This document shows positions 1 to 7,546 of a DNA stretch of 64,000 bases, one piece after another. The notes under the pieces are model-generated. The model was not told the origin of the DNA. It searched no databases and worked only from the letters and a program-made list of their open reading frames with translations. The stretch lies in the NCBI GenBank assembly GCA_947497065.1, contig CANMEQ010000006.1, positions 62,001 to 126,000 of the forward strand, written 5' to 3'. The stretch comes from an uncultured Paracoccaceae bacterium (lineage in GTDB: Bacteria; Pseudomonadota; Alphaproteobacteria; Rhodobacterales; Rhodobacteraceae). Position 1 is the stretch's first letter. Every line of letters begins with the position of its first letter. The translations under genes were made by a program, and so were the position numbers.

Positions 1-1030
1 CGAAGTCTGACCCGAGTGAGACGTGATCGACCCCCAGCAGGTCGATGGCGGCTTTAATGGTCACGGCGATTCCCGCTGGGCTGGTGTCGCAGATCGCGGT
101 GCGCCAGAACCCGATGCCAATGACACCACCGGTTTCGGCGATTTTTACCATCATATCATCTGGCAAATTACGGGCGCTTGGGCAGGCGCCGTAGAGCCCG
201 GTGTGGCTGACGACGAGGGGGATATCTGTCATTGCGAGAACGTCTTCGACGACTTGGGGGCTGGAATGCGCCAGATCGAGGATCAGATTGCGGCGGACGA
301 TTTCATCCACAACCGTGCGCCCGAATGCGGTCAGGCCTTGGTTGTTGAGACCATGCAGCGAGCCCCCCAATGCGTTGTCAAAAAAGTGGTGGAGCCCGAT
401 GAGGCGATGGCCTGCGTCCTCGAGACGTTGCAGGTTTTCAATGTCGCCTTCGAGGGCATGAGCCCCTTCGATGCCGAGGATGCCGCCCACGACGCGCACG
501 CCATCGGCGCGATCTGCCAATAGCTGGTCGAGGTCTGCGACAGAGGTGATGATGCGCAGCTGGCCGTTTGAGGCCGCTTCGAACCGGTGCAGTTTTTCGG
601 CTTGATATATGGCGCGTTCGACAAGGCTGCCCCAAGTGCGTGGTGGCCAGAGCTGCCCGACCGCGAGGGGGGTGATGTTGTCGAAAGCATCACTGCTGTT
701 GGCGTGCACGTTTTGGCCTGCGGGACTTTTGGTGACGGCGGTGAAGACCTGGAGGGCGACGTTGCCCTCGAGCAGGCGGGGCACGTCGACGTGGCCACGA
801 TCGGACCGGGTGTTGAGGTTGCGTTGCCACAGCAGCGGGTCTGCGTGCCAGTCACCAATGGTGAGGGTGTCGTGCAGCGTTTGCGCGTCGGTGTTTGGAA
901 TTGGCAGGGTCGACTGCGTGACGAGGTTACGGCTGCGGTCGACGTAGGCGGGGGCGAAGGCCAAAAAGGCAATGATGGCACAGACCCCGAGAGCGAGCAG
1001 CCCAAGGGCAGCTTGTTTGATACGTTTCAT
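1..1030 (-). CDS. Membrane dipeptidase, peptidase family M19 (partial)
   Basis: Zinc-dependent dipeptidase of the renal dipeptidase family, which hydrolyses dipeptides. The reading frame starts at an ATG with a GGAGGT ribosome-binding site and runs off the left edge after about 343 residues, so the C-terminus is missing. An N-terminal hydrophobic segment (about residues 7-28) predicts a membrane anchor or uncleaved signal. Family metal-site motifs are visible: GDWHAD (H-x-D), GIEGAHAL (bridging Glu), the SHTG histidine, the LDLAHSS histidine, and LGSDF at the edge. It lies downstream of pepF on the same strand, so both may serve peptide turnover. A hairpin covers its ribosome-binding site (separate entry). 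Family assignment is secure; substrate is unknown. Confidence 0.9.
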   Translation of the reverse strand, partial: MKRIKQAALGLLALGVCAIIAFLAFAPAYVDRSRNLVTQSTLPIPNTDAQTLHDTLTIGDWHADPLLWQRNLNTRSDRGHVDVPRLLEGNVALQVFTAVTKSPAGQNVHANSSDAFDNITPLAVGQLWPPRTWGSLVERAIYQAEKLHRFEAASNGQLRIITSVADLDQLLADRADGVRVVGGILGIEGAHALEGDIENLQRLEDAGHRLIGLHHFFDNALGGSLHGLNNQGLTAFGRTVVDEIVRRNLILDLAHSSPQVVEDVLAMTDIPLVVSHTGLYGACPSARNLPDDMMVKIAETGGVIGIGFWRTAICDTSPAGIAVTIKAAIDLLGVDHVSLGSDF

Positions 1031-1031
1031 A

Positions 1032-1075
1032 AATCCACCTCCGCTTTGGGTGAGTAAAGAGCGCGGAGGTGGATT
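1032..1075 (-). promoter_or_regulatory. Leader hairpin covering the M19 ribosome-binding site
   Basis: A perfect 13-bp inverted repeat (arms 1032-1044 and 1063-1075, 18-nt loop) lies between the pepF stop and the M19 start. In the minus-strand transcript the 3' arm contains the GGAGGT ribosome-binding site two bases before the ATG, so folding would hide it. No U-tract follows, which argues against an intrinsic terminator. A translational-control role is inferred. Confidence 0.6.
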
Positions 1076-1094
1076 GTGCAATGCTTAAGCGGGG

Positions 1095-2912
1095 TTAACC
1101 CTCCATCGCTTCCAGTTCGTCGATCATGCTTTCGATCATGCCCAGACCTTTTGCCCAGAACGCAGGATCGGAGGCATCAAGGCCGAAGGGTTTCAGCAGT
1201 TCGCTGTGGTGTTTCGAACCACCAGCCTTGAGCATGTCGAAGTATTTGTCTTTGAAATCATCGCCCATTTCTTCGTAGACCGCGTAGAGCGCGTTTACCA
1301 AGCCGTCGCCGAAGGCGTAGGCGTAGACGTAGAATGGCGAGTGGACGAAGTGCGGGATGTAGCCCCAGAAGGTTTCGTAGCCGTCGATGAAGTTGAACAC
1401 CGGCCCGAGGCTTTCGCCCTGAACGGACATCCACAGGGCGTTGATGTCATCGGGCGTCAATTCGCCATTCGCGCGGGCGGCGTGCAGCTTACATTCAAAG
1501 TCGTAGAAGGCAATTTGGCGCACGACCGTGTTGATCATGTCTTCGACTTTGCCGGCCAGCAGGATTTTACGGTCTTCTTGCGTTTTGGCCTGTGCCAAGA
1601 GTTTGCGGAAGGTGAGCATTTCGCCGAATACGGATGCTGTTTCGGCCAGTGTCAGCGGGGTGGATGACAGCAATTCACCTTGTTCTGCGGCCAGCACCTG
1701 GTGCACGCCGTGGCCCAACTCGTGGGCCAAGGTCATGACATCACGCGGTTTTCCAAGGTAGTTTAGCATCACGTAAGGGTGCACGGTGGTGACTGTGGGG
1801 TGGGCGAATGCGCCGGGGGCTTTGCCGTCTTTGACGCCTGCGTCGATCCAGCCGTCGGTGAAAAACGGTTTTGCGAGGTCGGCCATGCGCGGGTCGAAGG
1901 CGCCGTAGGCCTCCATCACAGTTTTTTCGGCATCGGCCCAATCCACGGTACGCTCGTCTTCCATGGGAAGGGGGGCGTTACGGTCCCAGACTTCCATGGT
2001 GTCGAGGCCGAGCCATTTTGCCTTGAGGGCATAATAGCGGTGGCTGAGGCGCGGGTAGGCGTCGACCACAGCGTTGCGCAGGGCCTCGACCACTTCAGGC
2101 TCCACGTGGTTGGACAGGTGGCGGCCCGTTTGCGGGGTGGGCATGCCACGCCAGCGATCTTCGATTTCTTTTTCTTTGGCGAGCGTGTTGTGCACGCGGG
2201 CAAAGAGGCTGGCGTTTTCGCCCAAGACGCGTGCCATTTCGCGCACGCTGGCCTCGCGTTTCGCGCGGTCTTGAGAGGATTGCAGGTCTGCCACGCCTTC
2301 GAGGTTCAGCTCTTCGCCATCGACGGTAAATTTGAGGCTCGCGATCGTCTCATCGAACAGTTTGTTCCATGCGGCTGACCCTACAACGGATTGATCGTGC
2401 AGAAATTTTTCCATCTCATCGGACAGCTGGTAGGGCTTCATCGCGCGCATACGGTCGAAGATGGGTTTGTAGCGCGCCAGATCTGCGCTGGCGGCGAGCA
2501 GTGTTTGAATGTGGTCTTCGTCGAGGCGGTTGAATTCGAGGCCGTAGAACACCAGCGGCGTGGTGTAACTGGTGATTTTGTCCTGCATGTCGGACATGAA
2601 TTTGCCGCGCTCTGCGTCGGTGGTCTTTTGGTAATAGCGCAGGCCTGCGTAGGACATGATGCGCCCTGCGATAACATCGATTTGCTCGTACCGTTTTACC
2701 GCGTCGAGGAGCTCATCGGCGGTGAGGGATGCAAGTTTGCCTTCGTAGTCTGCGGCGAAGCTGCTGCAGGCCGCTTCCAGCCAATCTTGATCGCGTTTGA
2801 TTTCTTTTGAGTCTTGGCCTGGGTACAGGTCCGTCAGGTCCCATTCGGGGAGGTCGCCGAAGGCGTTGGAGCCGTTGGAAGAATTGGCGTCGTAAAGGGG
2901 CTGCTTGATCAT
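1095..2912 (-). CDS. pepF: Oligoendopeptidase F (M3 family metallopeptidase)
   Basis: Cytoplasmic zinc metallopeptidase that cleaves medium-length peptides. The 605-residue length fits the PepF/M3B subfamily. The zinc motif HELGH is at residues 397-401 with surrounding TLAHELGHGVHQ, and the conserved downstream helix Glu lies in TLAETASVFGEM. No signal peptide is visible. The start ATG follows a GAGGT site. It is preceded by the ligase gene (65 nt) and followed by the M19 dipeptidase, so two peptidases could be co-expressed at the end of the minus-strand run. Assignment to the M3 oligoendopeptidase F family is confident; the physiological substrate is not known. Confidence 0.95.
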   Translation of the reverse strand: MIKQPLYDANSSNGSNAFGDLPEWDLTDLYPGQDSKEIKRDQDWLEAACSSFAADYEGKLASLTADELLDAVKRYEQIDVIAGRIMSYAGLRYYQKTTDAERGKFMSDMQDKITSYTTPLVFYGLEFNRLDEDHIQTLLAASADLARYKPIFDRMRAMKPYQLSDEMEKFLHDQSVVGSAAWNKLFDETIASLKFTVDGEELNLEGVADLQSSQDRAKREASVREMARVLGENASLFARVHNTLAKEKEIEDRWRGMPTPQTGRHLSNHVEPEVVEALRNAVVDAYPRLSHRYYALKAKWLGLDTMEVWDRNAPLPMEDERTVDWADAEKTVMEAYGAFDPRMADLAKPFFTDGWIDAGVKDGKAPGAFAHPTVTTVHPYVMLNYLGKPRDVMTLAHELGHGVHQVLAAEQGELLSSTPLTLAETASVFGEMLTFRKLLAQAKTQEDRKILLAGKVEDMINTVVRQIAFYDFECKLHAARANGELTPDDINALWMSVQGESLGPVFNFIDGYETFWGYIPHFVHSPFYVYAYAFGDGLVNALYAVYEEMGDDFKDKYFDMLKAGGSKHHSELLKPFGLDASDPAFWAKGLGMIESMIDELEAMEG

Positions 2913-2977
2913 TTGGACCTCAGAATAAATGTTTCGAAATATATGTAGGGGGTCCGCGCGCGCATTGCCAGACGCGG

Positions 2978-4567
2978 TCAGCCGTAGGTGGCTAACATTT
3001 GCTTTAGGTCATCGAGCGTGTTGATGTCGTCCACCGGTTTGTCGTGCCGCCAACGCAGCATACGAGGGAACCGGAGGGCGATACCGGATTTGTGGCGCGG
3101 TGAGGGTTGGATGCCCTCAAATGCGATTTCGAAAACATGTTCGGCGGGGACTTGGCGGACGGGGCCGAACCGCTGTTGTGTGTTCTTTTTCACCCATGCG
3201 GTGATCTGGCGGAACTCGGCATCGGTCAGTCCTGAATAGGCCTTAGTAAAGGGGACCAGATCGGTGCCATTTTTGACGGCGAAGGTGAAGTCGGTGAACA
3301 GGTTCGCGCGCCTGCCGGAGCCTGCTTGTGCGTAAATCATAACCGCGTCGATCGTCAAAGGGTCGATTTTCCATTTCCACCAGTCGCCTTTTTTGCGGCC
3401 AGACAGATAGGGGCTGTCGCGGCGTTTCAGCATGAGACCTTCGGCGTGATGGTCACGCGATGTGGCGCGGATGTTCGCGATGTCGTCCCACGTGTCGCCT
3501 GTGACCTGCGCAGAAAGACGCAAGGGGGCAGACTTCGGAGTGGAATTAAGGAGCGTTTCCAAAACGCTGCGGCGCGTTTCTAAGGGTTTGTCACGAATGT
3601 CCTGACCGTCATATTCGAGCAGATCGTAGGCCATAAGAATGGCCGGCGCGTCTTTCAGGACTGACTTTGGCACTGTTTTTCGCCCAATACGCTTTTGCAA
3701 CGCGTTGAAGGACATGGGCTTTTCATTTTTGAAGGCCAGTATTTCACCGTCGATGACCGTGCCGTTGGGCAGCACATCGATGAGTTGGGCAAGCTCGGGA
3801 AAGCGATCTGTCATCAGGTCTTCCCCACGGGACCAAAGATGGTGCTGGCCGTCGCGAATGATCAGTTGGCCGCGAATGCCATCCCATTTCCTGTCTATAA
3901 ACCAATCGCTTACCGGGCCTAGTTTGTCTAAGTCTTCCAGCCCATAGGCAAGGTAGAATGGGTACGGGCGGCTGAGGTCTGCTGTTGGGTCGTTGCTTTC
4001 GATCAGGGCGTTCCACGTAGTAGTGTCTGGGGTCCATTTCCCCATGAGTTTGTGGGTCAGCACGGCTTCGTCTTGGTCTGTTGCGCGGGCCAAGGCGCGG
4101 GTCATGAGCTTTTGGCTGACACCGATGCGGAAGCCGCCGGTGAGCAGTTTTGTGAATAGAAACCGTTCTGTTTGCGGAAGCACCGACCATGCGTGCAGGA
4201 TGCCTGCTTTGCGTTGGGCCTCATCGAGGGCGGATAAACGTTGGAGTTCTGCGATCCATCCGCTGAGCGGTCGGTCGACATGGCCTACGGCGGGGGGCAA
4301 AAACAGGCTGATGGTTTCGGCCAAATCACCGACGATGGGGTAAGATTCTTCGAACAACCACAAGGGTAGACCGGCCTGTTCGGCGGCCCATTCGCGCAAG
4401 AGCGTTGTCGTGATGACCCGTTTCGGGCGGCGGCCAGAAAAGAGCGCGATGCACCACAGTTTGTCGGCGTCCGTCGCCGTGCGAAAGTACGCGGCCATAG
4501 CGTTGACTTTGGCGGTGGTCTTAGTGGTTTGGTCTAAGGTGGTGAAGAGGTTGGCGAAATCTTTCAT
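2978..4567 (-). CDS. ATP-dependent DNA ligase (cisplatin damage response type)
   Basis: Seals DNA nicks using ATP through a lysine-AMP intermediate. The adenylation motif KWDGIR is at residues 227-232, so Lys227 is the predicted AMP acceptor. Later nucleotidyltransferase motifs follow (DGEILAF, the EGLMLKRRDSPY segment and WWKWK), then an OB-fold C-terminus. About 200 N-terminal residues match the DNA-binding domain of the bacterial ligase family associated with cisplatin tolerance. Its start overlaps the 3' end of the MBL exonuclease gene by 4 nt (ATGA), showing translational coupling. In many bacteria this pair sits with a DEXH helicase and a PdeM phosphoesterase, which are absent here. The 529-residue length is normal for the family. 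Confidence 0.93.
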   Translation of the reverse strand: MKDFANLFTTLDQTTKTTAKVNAMAAYFRTATDADKLWCIALFSGRRPKRVITTTLLREWAAEQAGLPLWLFEESYPIVGDLAETISLFLPPAVGHVDRPLSGWIAELQRLSALDEAQRKAGILHAWSVLPQTERFLFTKLLTGGFRIGVSQKLMTRALARATDQDEAVLTHKLMGKWTPDTTTWNALIESNDPTADLSRPYPFYLAYGLEDLDKLGPVSDWFIDRKWDGIRGQLIIRDGQHHLWSRGEDLMTDRFPELAQLIDVLPNGTVIDGEILAFKNEKPMSFNALQKRIGRKTVPKSVLKDAPAILMAYDLLEYDGQDIRDKPLETRRSVLETLLNSTPKSAPLRLSAQVTGDTWDDIANIRATSRDHHAEGLMLKRRDSPYLSGRKKGDWWKWKIDPLTIDAVMIYAQAGSGRRANLFTDFTFAVKNGTDLVPFTKAYSGLTDAEFRQITAWVKKNTQQRFGPVRQVPAEHVFEIAFEGIQPSPRHKSGIALRFPRMLRWRHDKPVDDINTLDDLKQMLATYG

Positions 4568-5571
4568 TCTGCCTCGCCGGTCTCAAGAGTTTCGCCGTCG
4601 AACTCGGTTTGCACGACTTGCGCATCATAGCCTTGCTCGGCGAGCCATTTGGAAAACACAGAAGTATAGCCATGTGTCACAAACACGCGTTCGGCGCTAG
4701 TCTGGGCGATTGCCGCGTTGAGGCCAGTCCAATCGGCGTGATCGGAGACGATGAAACCACGATCGGCGGCACGTCTGCGGCGGACGCCGCGCAATGCCAT
4801 CCAGCCAGAGGCGAAGGCGGTGGAATGGGGTTTGAAGCGGCGCGACCATGTTGAATTGAGCGCCGACGGTGTGGCGAGTACCAATGCGCCTTTCTGTGCG
4901 GCGACGTCCAATTCGGGTGTGACCAATGTTGTGTCGGGCAGGGCGATACCTTGGGCGCGCAAGATTTGGTTGGTGTTTTCAATGGCGCCATGGGTGAGGA
5001 TGGGGCCGATGGACGGGTCAACTGTGCGCAGCAGGCGTTGCGCTTTGCCCAAGGCGTAACAGCCCAACATCGAAAAGGTGCCGTTGGCTGCGTTGCTGGC
5101 CCACCAGTCGTTTATTTGCTGGGCGAGAGTGTCTTGGGGTGTCCATTTGAAGACGGGGAGGCCGAAGGTGGATTCGGTGATAAACGCGTGGCATTTCACC
5201 GGCTCGAATGGTTCCGACAGGCCATCGTCGACGGTTTTGTAGTCGCCCGAACACACCCATATTTCGCCTTTGTGTTCCAATCGGATTTGCGCCGAACCGG
5301 GCACGTGGCCTGCGGGGTGGAATGAAATGGAGACGCCGTTGCGCGACAGGGTTTCGCCGTAGGACACCGTGTCGAGAGCGATATCGCCCAAGCGGTGGCG
5401 CATGACGGGGGCTGCGGTTTGGGTTGCTAAGTAATGACCATGGCCGGGGCGGGCATGGTCTGCGTGCCCATGGGTGATGAGGGCGCGTGGCACGGGGCGC
5501 CACGGATCGATGTAGAAATCCCCGATTTCGCAATAGATGCCATTTGGGGTGAAGGAGAGTAAGTCAGCCAT
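4564..5571 (-). CDS. Ligase-associated DNA damage response exonuclease (MBL fold)
   Basis: Metallo-beta-lactamase/beta-CASP nuclease predicted to process DNA ends for the adjoining ligase. The metal motif HGHADH is at residues 34-39, with further family signatures in SFHPAGHVPGSAQI, CSGDYKTVDDG, ESTFGLP and SDHADW. The start is taken at the ATG giving MADLLSFTPNG because homologues begin with this segment; an in-frame ATG 18 nt upstream (5589) is possible, and neither has a strong ribosome-binding site. The 3' end overlaps the ligase start by 4 nt. It lies 57 nt from the hydrolase gene upstream on the same strand. Name and pairing follow the known ligase-associated family. Confidence 0.92.
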   Translation of the reverse strand: MADLLSFTPNGIYCEIGDFYIDPWRPVPRALITHGHADHARPGHGHYLATQTAAPVMRHRLGDIALDTVSYGETLSRNGVSISFHPAGHVPGSAQIRLEHKGEIWVCSGDYKTVDDGLSEPFEPVKCHAFITESTFGLPVFKWTPQDTLAQQINDWWASNAANGTFSMLGCYALGKAQRLLRTVDPSIGPILTHGAIENTNQILRAQGIALPDTTLVTPELDVAAQKGALVLATPSALNSTWSRRFKPHSTAFASGWMALRGVRRRRAADRGFIVSDHADWTGLNAAIAQTSAERVFVTHGYTSVFSKWLAEQGYDAQVVQTEFDGETLETGEAE

Positions 5572-5628
5572 GGGCACAAGGTAGTGCATGGACGGAATTT
5601 GGACAGGTTTCCGTTTGAACGGTGGACT

Positions 5629-6576
5629 TTACGCGAAAACCCGTAGGCTGGCGTCGAACAGGGTCGTCATGTCGTCGATCACGCGATTGCGCAGGTCGGG
5701 ACGTTCCATCAGAACCTCATGGCGTCCATTCTCGAGCACCACCAGATCGCCTTGGGGCCAGCGGTTCATCCGCTCGTAAATGCGGTCCGGGTCGACGATG
5801 ACCTCGTCGGTGCCAAGGAAGGTGATGCAGGGCAGGTTTGGCGAAGGCCTTTGCGCCAAATGGCGCATTTCGCGCAGGGATTCGTTGAGCCAGTGCAAGG
5901 AAGGCCCGCCAAGCGCCAAATCTGGATGTGCGGTCAGCTGATTTTTGAGGATGTCGAAGCTGCTGATGTCGGAGGTCAGCGTGTTGTCTTGCGCGTCGGC
6001 GCGCAAAACATAGGTTTCTGCATGTTGGCCGGGCGCAAATATGCCCGAGAAACCAAGGGGTTTGCTCACTGAGCTCAGGCCCCATGCGATCGGGCGCAGG
6101 GCCGGGGACATTTTGATGCCCCACATGGGTGCGGAAAAGGCGGCGGCTTTCACGGGAAGACCGTCGTATAGCGCGCGAAGGCCAATACAGCCGCCCATGG
6201 AATGGGCGAGCAGGAAATAGGGCTCGGGGAGGTCGAGTTTTTTGACATGGGCGAGCATCGCCATCACGTCGAGCTGGTAGTCCTCGAAGACGTCCACATG
6301 GCCAATGGCGCGATTGTCGAGAAGGCGGTCGGCGATGCCTTGGCCGCGCCAGTCGATTGTGACACTGGCAAAACCACGAGCTGTCAGGTCTGTCGCGGTG
6401 CGTGCGTATTTTTCGATGTATTCGGTCCGGCCCGGAAAAATCAGGACCGTACCTTTTGCATTTTCAGCCGGCCAATGGCCGACACGAATGCGGACCCCAT
6501 CTACGCAAGTGAGCCAGTGGCAAATCCCGTGAGGGTTGCCTGCAATATCAGCGTGGTAGGGTGCCGCGTTCATCAT
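5629..6576 (-). CDS. Alpha/beta hydrolase, lysophospholipase (PldB)-like
   Basis: Serine hydrolase of the lysophospholipase/monoacylglycerol lipase group. The nucleophile elbow HSMGG puts Ser126 at the active site; the acid is probably in LGTDEVIVDPDRI and the base in NGRHEVLME near the C-terminus. Early strands show FPGRTEYIEKY and DWRGQGIADR, typical of PldB relatives. No signal peptide is visible, so action in the cytoplasm or on the inner face of the membrane is likely. It begins one base after the SCP2 gene stops, so the two are surely co-transcribed and may share a lipid substrate. The exact substrate cannot be read from sequence. Confidence 0.88.
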   Translation of the reverse strand: MMNAAPYHADIAGNPHGICHWLTCVDGVRIRVGHWPAENAKGTVLIFPGRTEYIEKYARTATDLTARGFASVTIDWRGQGIADRLLDNRAIGHVDVFEDYQLDVMAMLAHVKKLDLPEPYFLLAHSMGGCIGLRALYDGLPVKAAAFSAPMWGIKMSPALRPIAWGLSSVSKPLGFSGIFAPGQHAETYVLRADAQDNTLTSDISSFDILKNQLTAHPDLALGGPSLHWLNESLREMRHLAQRPSPNLPCITFLGTDEVIVDPDRIYERMNRWPQGDLVVLENGRHEVLMERPDLRNRVIDDMTTLFDASLRVFA

Positions 6577-6577
6577 T

Positions 6578-6865
6578 TTAGCCCAATGCTCCGGCGAGTT
6601 TCATCGCAAGACCCATGTCACCATCGACAGTCAATTTGCCAGACATGAAGGCCGCTGTTGGGTTTTCTTCCCCTTCAAGAATGGCTTGGAAGGTTTCGGC
6701 AGAGGCGGACAGAGTGACCTCTGCGTCGTCGTCAGCAGCGCGCGCGCCGTCGGAATCGATGATGATCGAGCCTTCGTCTTCGATGTCGAATTTGGCGGTC
6801 CCGTCAAAACCGCCATCCATTTTGGCGTTCAGGGCGGTGACGGCTTGAGAAATAACGTCGCTCAT
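6578..6865 (-). CDS. SCP2 sterol-binding domain protein
   Basis: A 95-residue stand-alone SCP2 domain, a fold with a hydrophobic lipid-binding pocket. The pattern fits: an N-terminal helix (AVTALNAKMDGGFDG), a central beta-sheet (AKFDIEDEGSIIID) and the C-terminal ESGKLTVDGD-like segment, seen here as MSGKLTVDGDMGLAMKLAG. The sequence is acidic and lacks a signal peptide. It heads the minus-strand run and is one base from the lysophospholipase-like gene, suggesting that it presents a lipid or acyl ligand to that hydrolase; this is inference. The region upstream (87 bp) is shared with the divergent TPR gene and must hold both promoters. Confidence 0.88.
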   Translation of the reverse strand: MSDVISQAVTALNAKMDGGFDGTAKFDIEDEGSIIIDSDGARAADDDAEVTLSASAETFQAILEGEENPTAAFMSGKLTVDGDMGLAMKLAGALG

Positions 6866-6952
6866 GGTGGGTCTTTCCTTTGTTTGACGGCCTTACATCA
6901 ATTGCTGCAGTGGCCTCTGGTATCGGGCGCGAGATGCGCTACACTCTCCACT

Positions 6953-7525
6953 ATGGGCATTAAGAAACATCTGTACAATTCTATCGCTACGGCACTTTGT
7001 GTGGGAGTATGGTATTCCACACCGGCGATAGGTCAAACGACGTCTTCGTTAGAACGGCTTGATCTGTTGTTTGAGCAGCTTTTGGAGGCTGAGCCCGATG
7101 AGGTTTCTCGCCTTGAAGGGCAGATTATCAGTGAGTGGAGCAAGTCCGGATCGCCTGCGTTGGATGTGTTGCTGCGCAGGGGCGAGGATGCTGCCGAGGA
7201 GGGTGAATTTGCCGTTGCGGTTGAGCATTTCACCGCGCTTGTGGATCACGCGCCCGATTTTCCCGAAGGCTACCATGGTCGCGCGACGGCCTATTATAAT
7301 ATGGGATTATACGGGCCTGCGATTGATGATTTGCGGCAGGTTTTGGTGCTGGAACCGCGCCATTTTGGTGCAATGATTGGTGTTGCGATTATTTTGGAAG
7401 AGTTTGAAAAACCTCAAGATGCATTGGAGGTTTGGGAGATGGTGGCCGCGTTAAACCCTGCGGATCCCGATATTGAAGCTGTGATTGAGCGCTTGACCAC
7501 GCAAATGTCCGGCGAAACCCTTTAG
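6953..7525 (+). CDS. Secreted tetratricopeptide repeat protein
   Basis: A 190-residue TPR protein. The first 28 residues look like a signal peptide (KKH basic start, hydrophobic core, cleavage near PAIGQ), so it is probably periplasmic. Two to three TPR units follow (ALDVLLRRGEDAAEEGEF.., FPEGYHGRATAYYNMGLY.., HFGAMIGVAIILEEFEKP..). An open frame continues upstream, but the ATG here is the one that creates the signal peptide. It lies 21 nt before the helicase gene and may be its operon mate. TPR proteins are scaffolds; no partner can be named. Confidence 0.85.
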   Translation: MGIKKHLYNSIATALCVGVWYSTPAIGQTTSSLERLDLLFEQLLEAEPDEVSRLEGQIISEWSKSGSPALDVLLRRGEDAAEEGEFAVAVEHFTALVDHAPDFPEGYHGRATAYYNMGLYGPAIDDLRQVLVLEPRHFGAMIGVAIILEEFEKPQDALEVWEMVAALNPADPDIEAVIERLTTQMSGETL

Positions 7526-7546
7526 AGTTTATCAAGGAATGTTGAG

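Noticed and set aside
1085-1098. TTAA-N6-TTAA near the end of pepF, resembling a CtrA box
   Set aside because: The CtrA consensus needs seven bases between half-sites; here there are six, and part overlaps the pepF stop.
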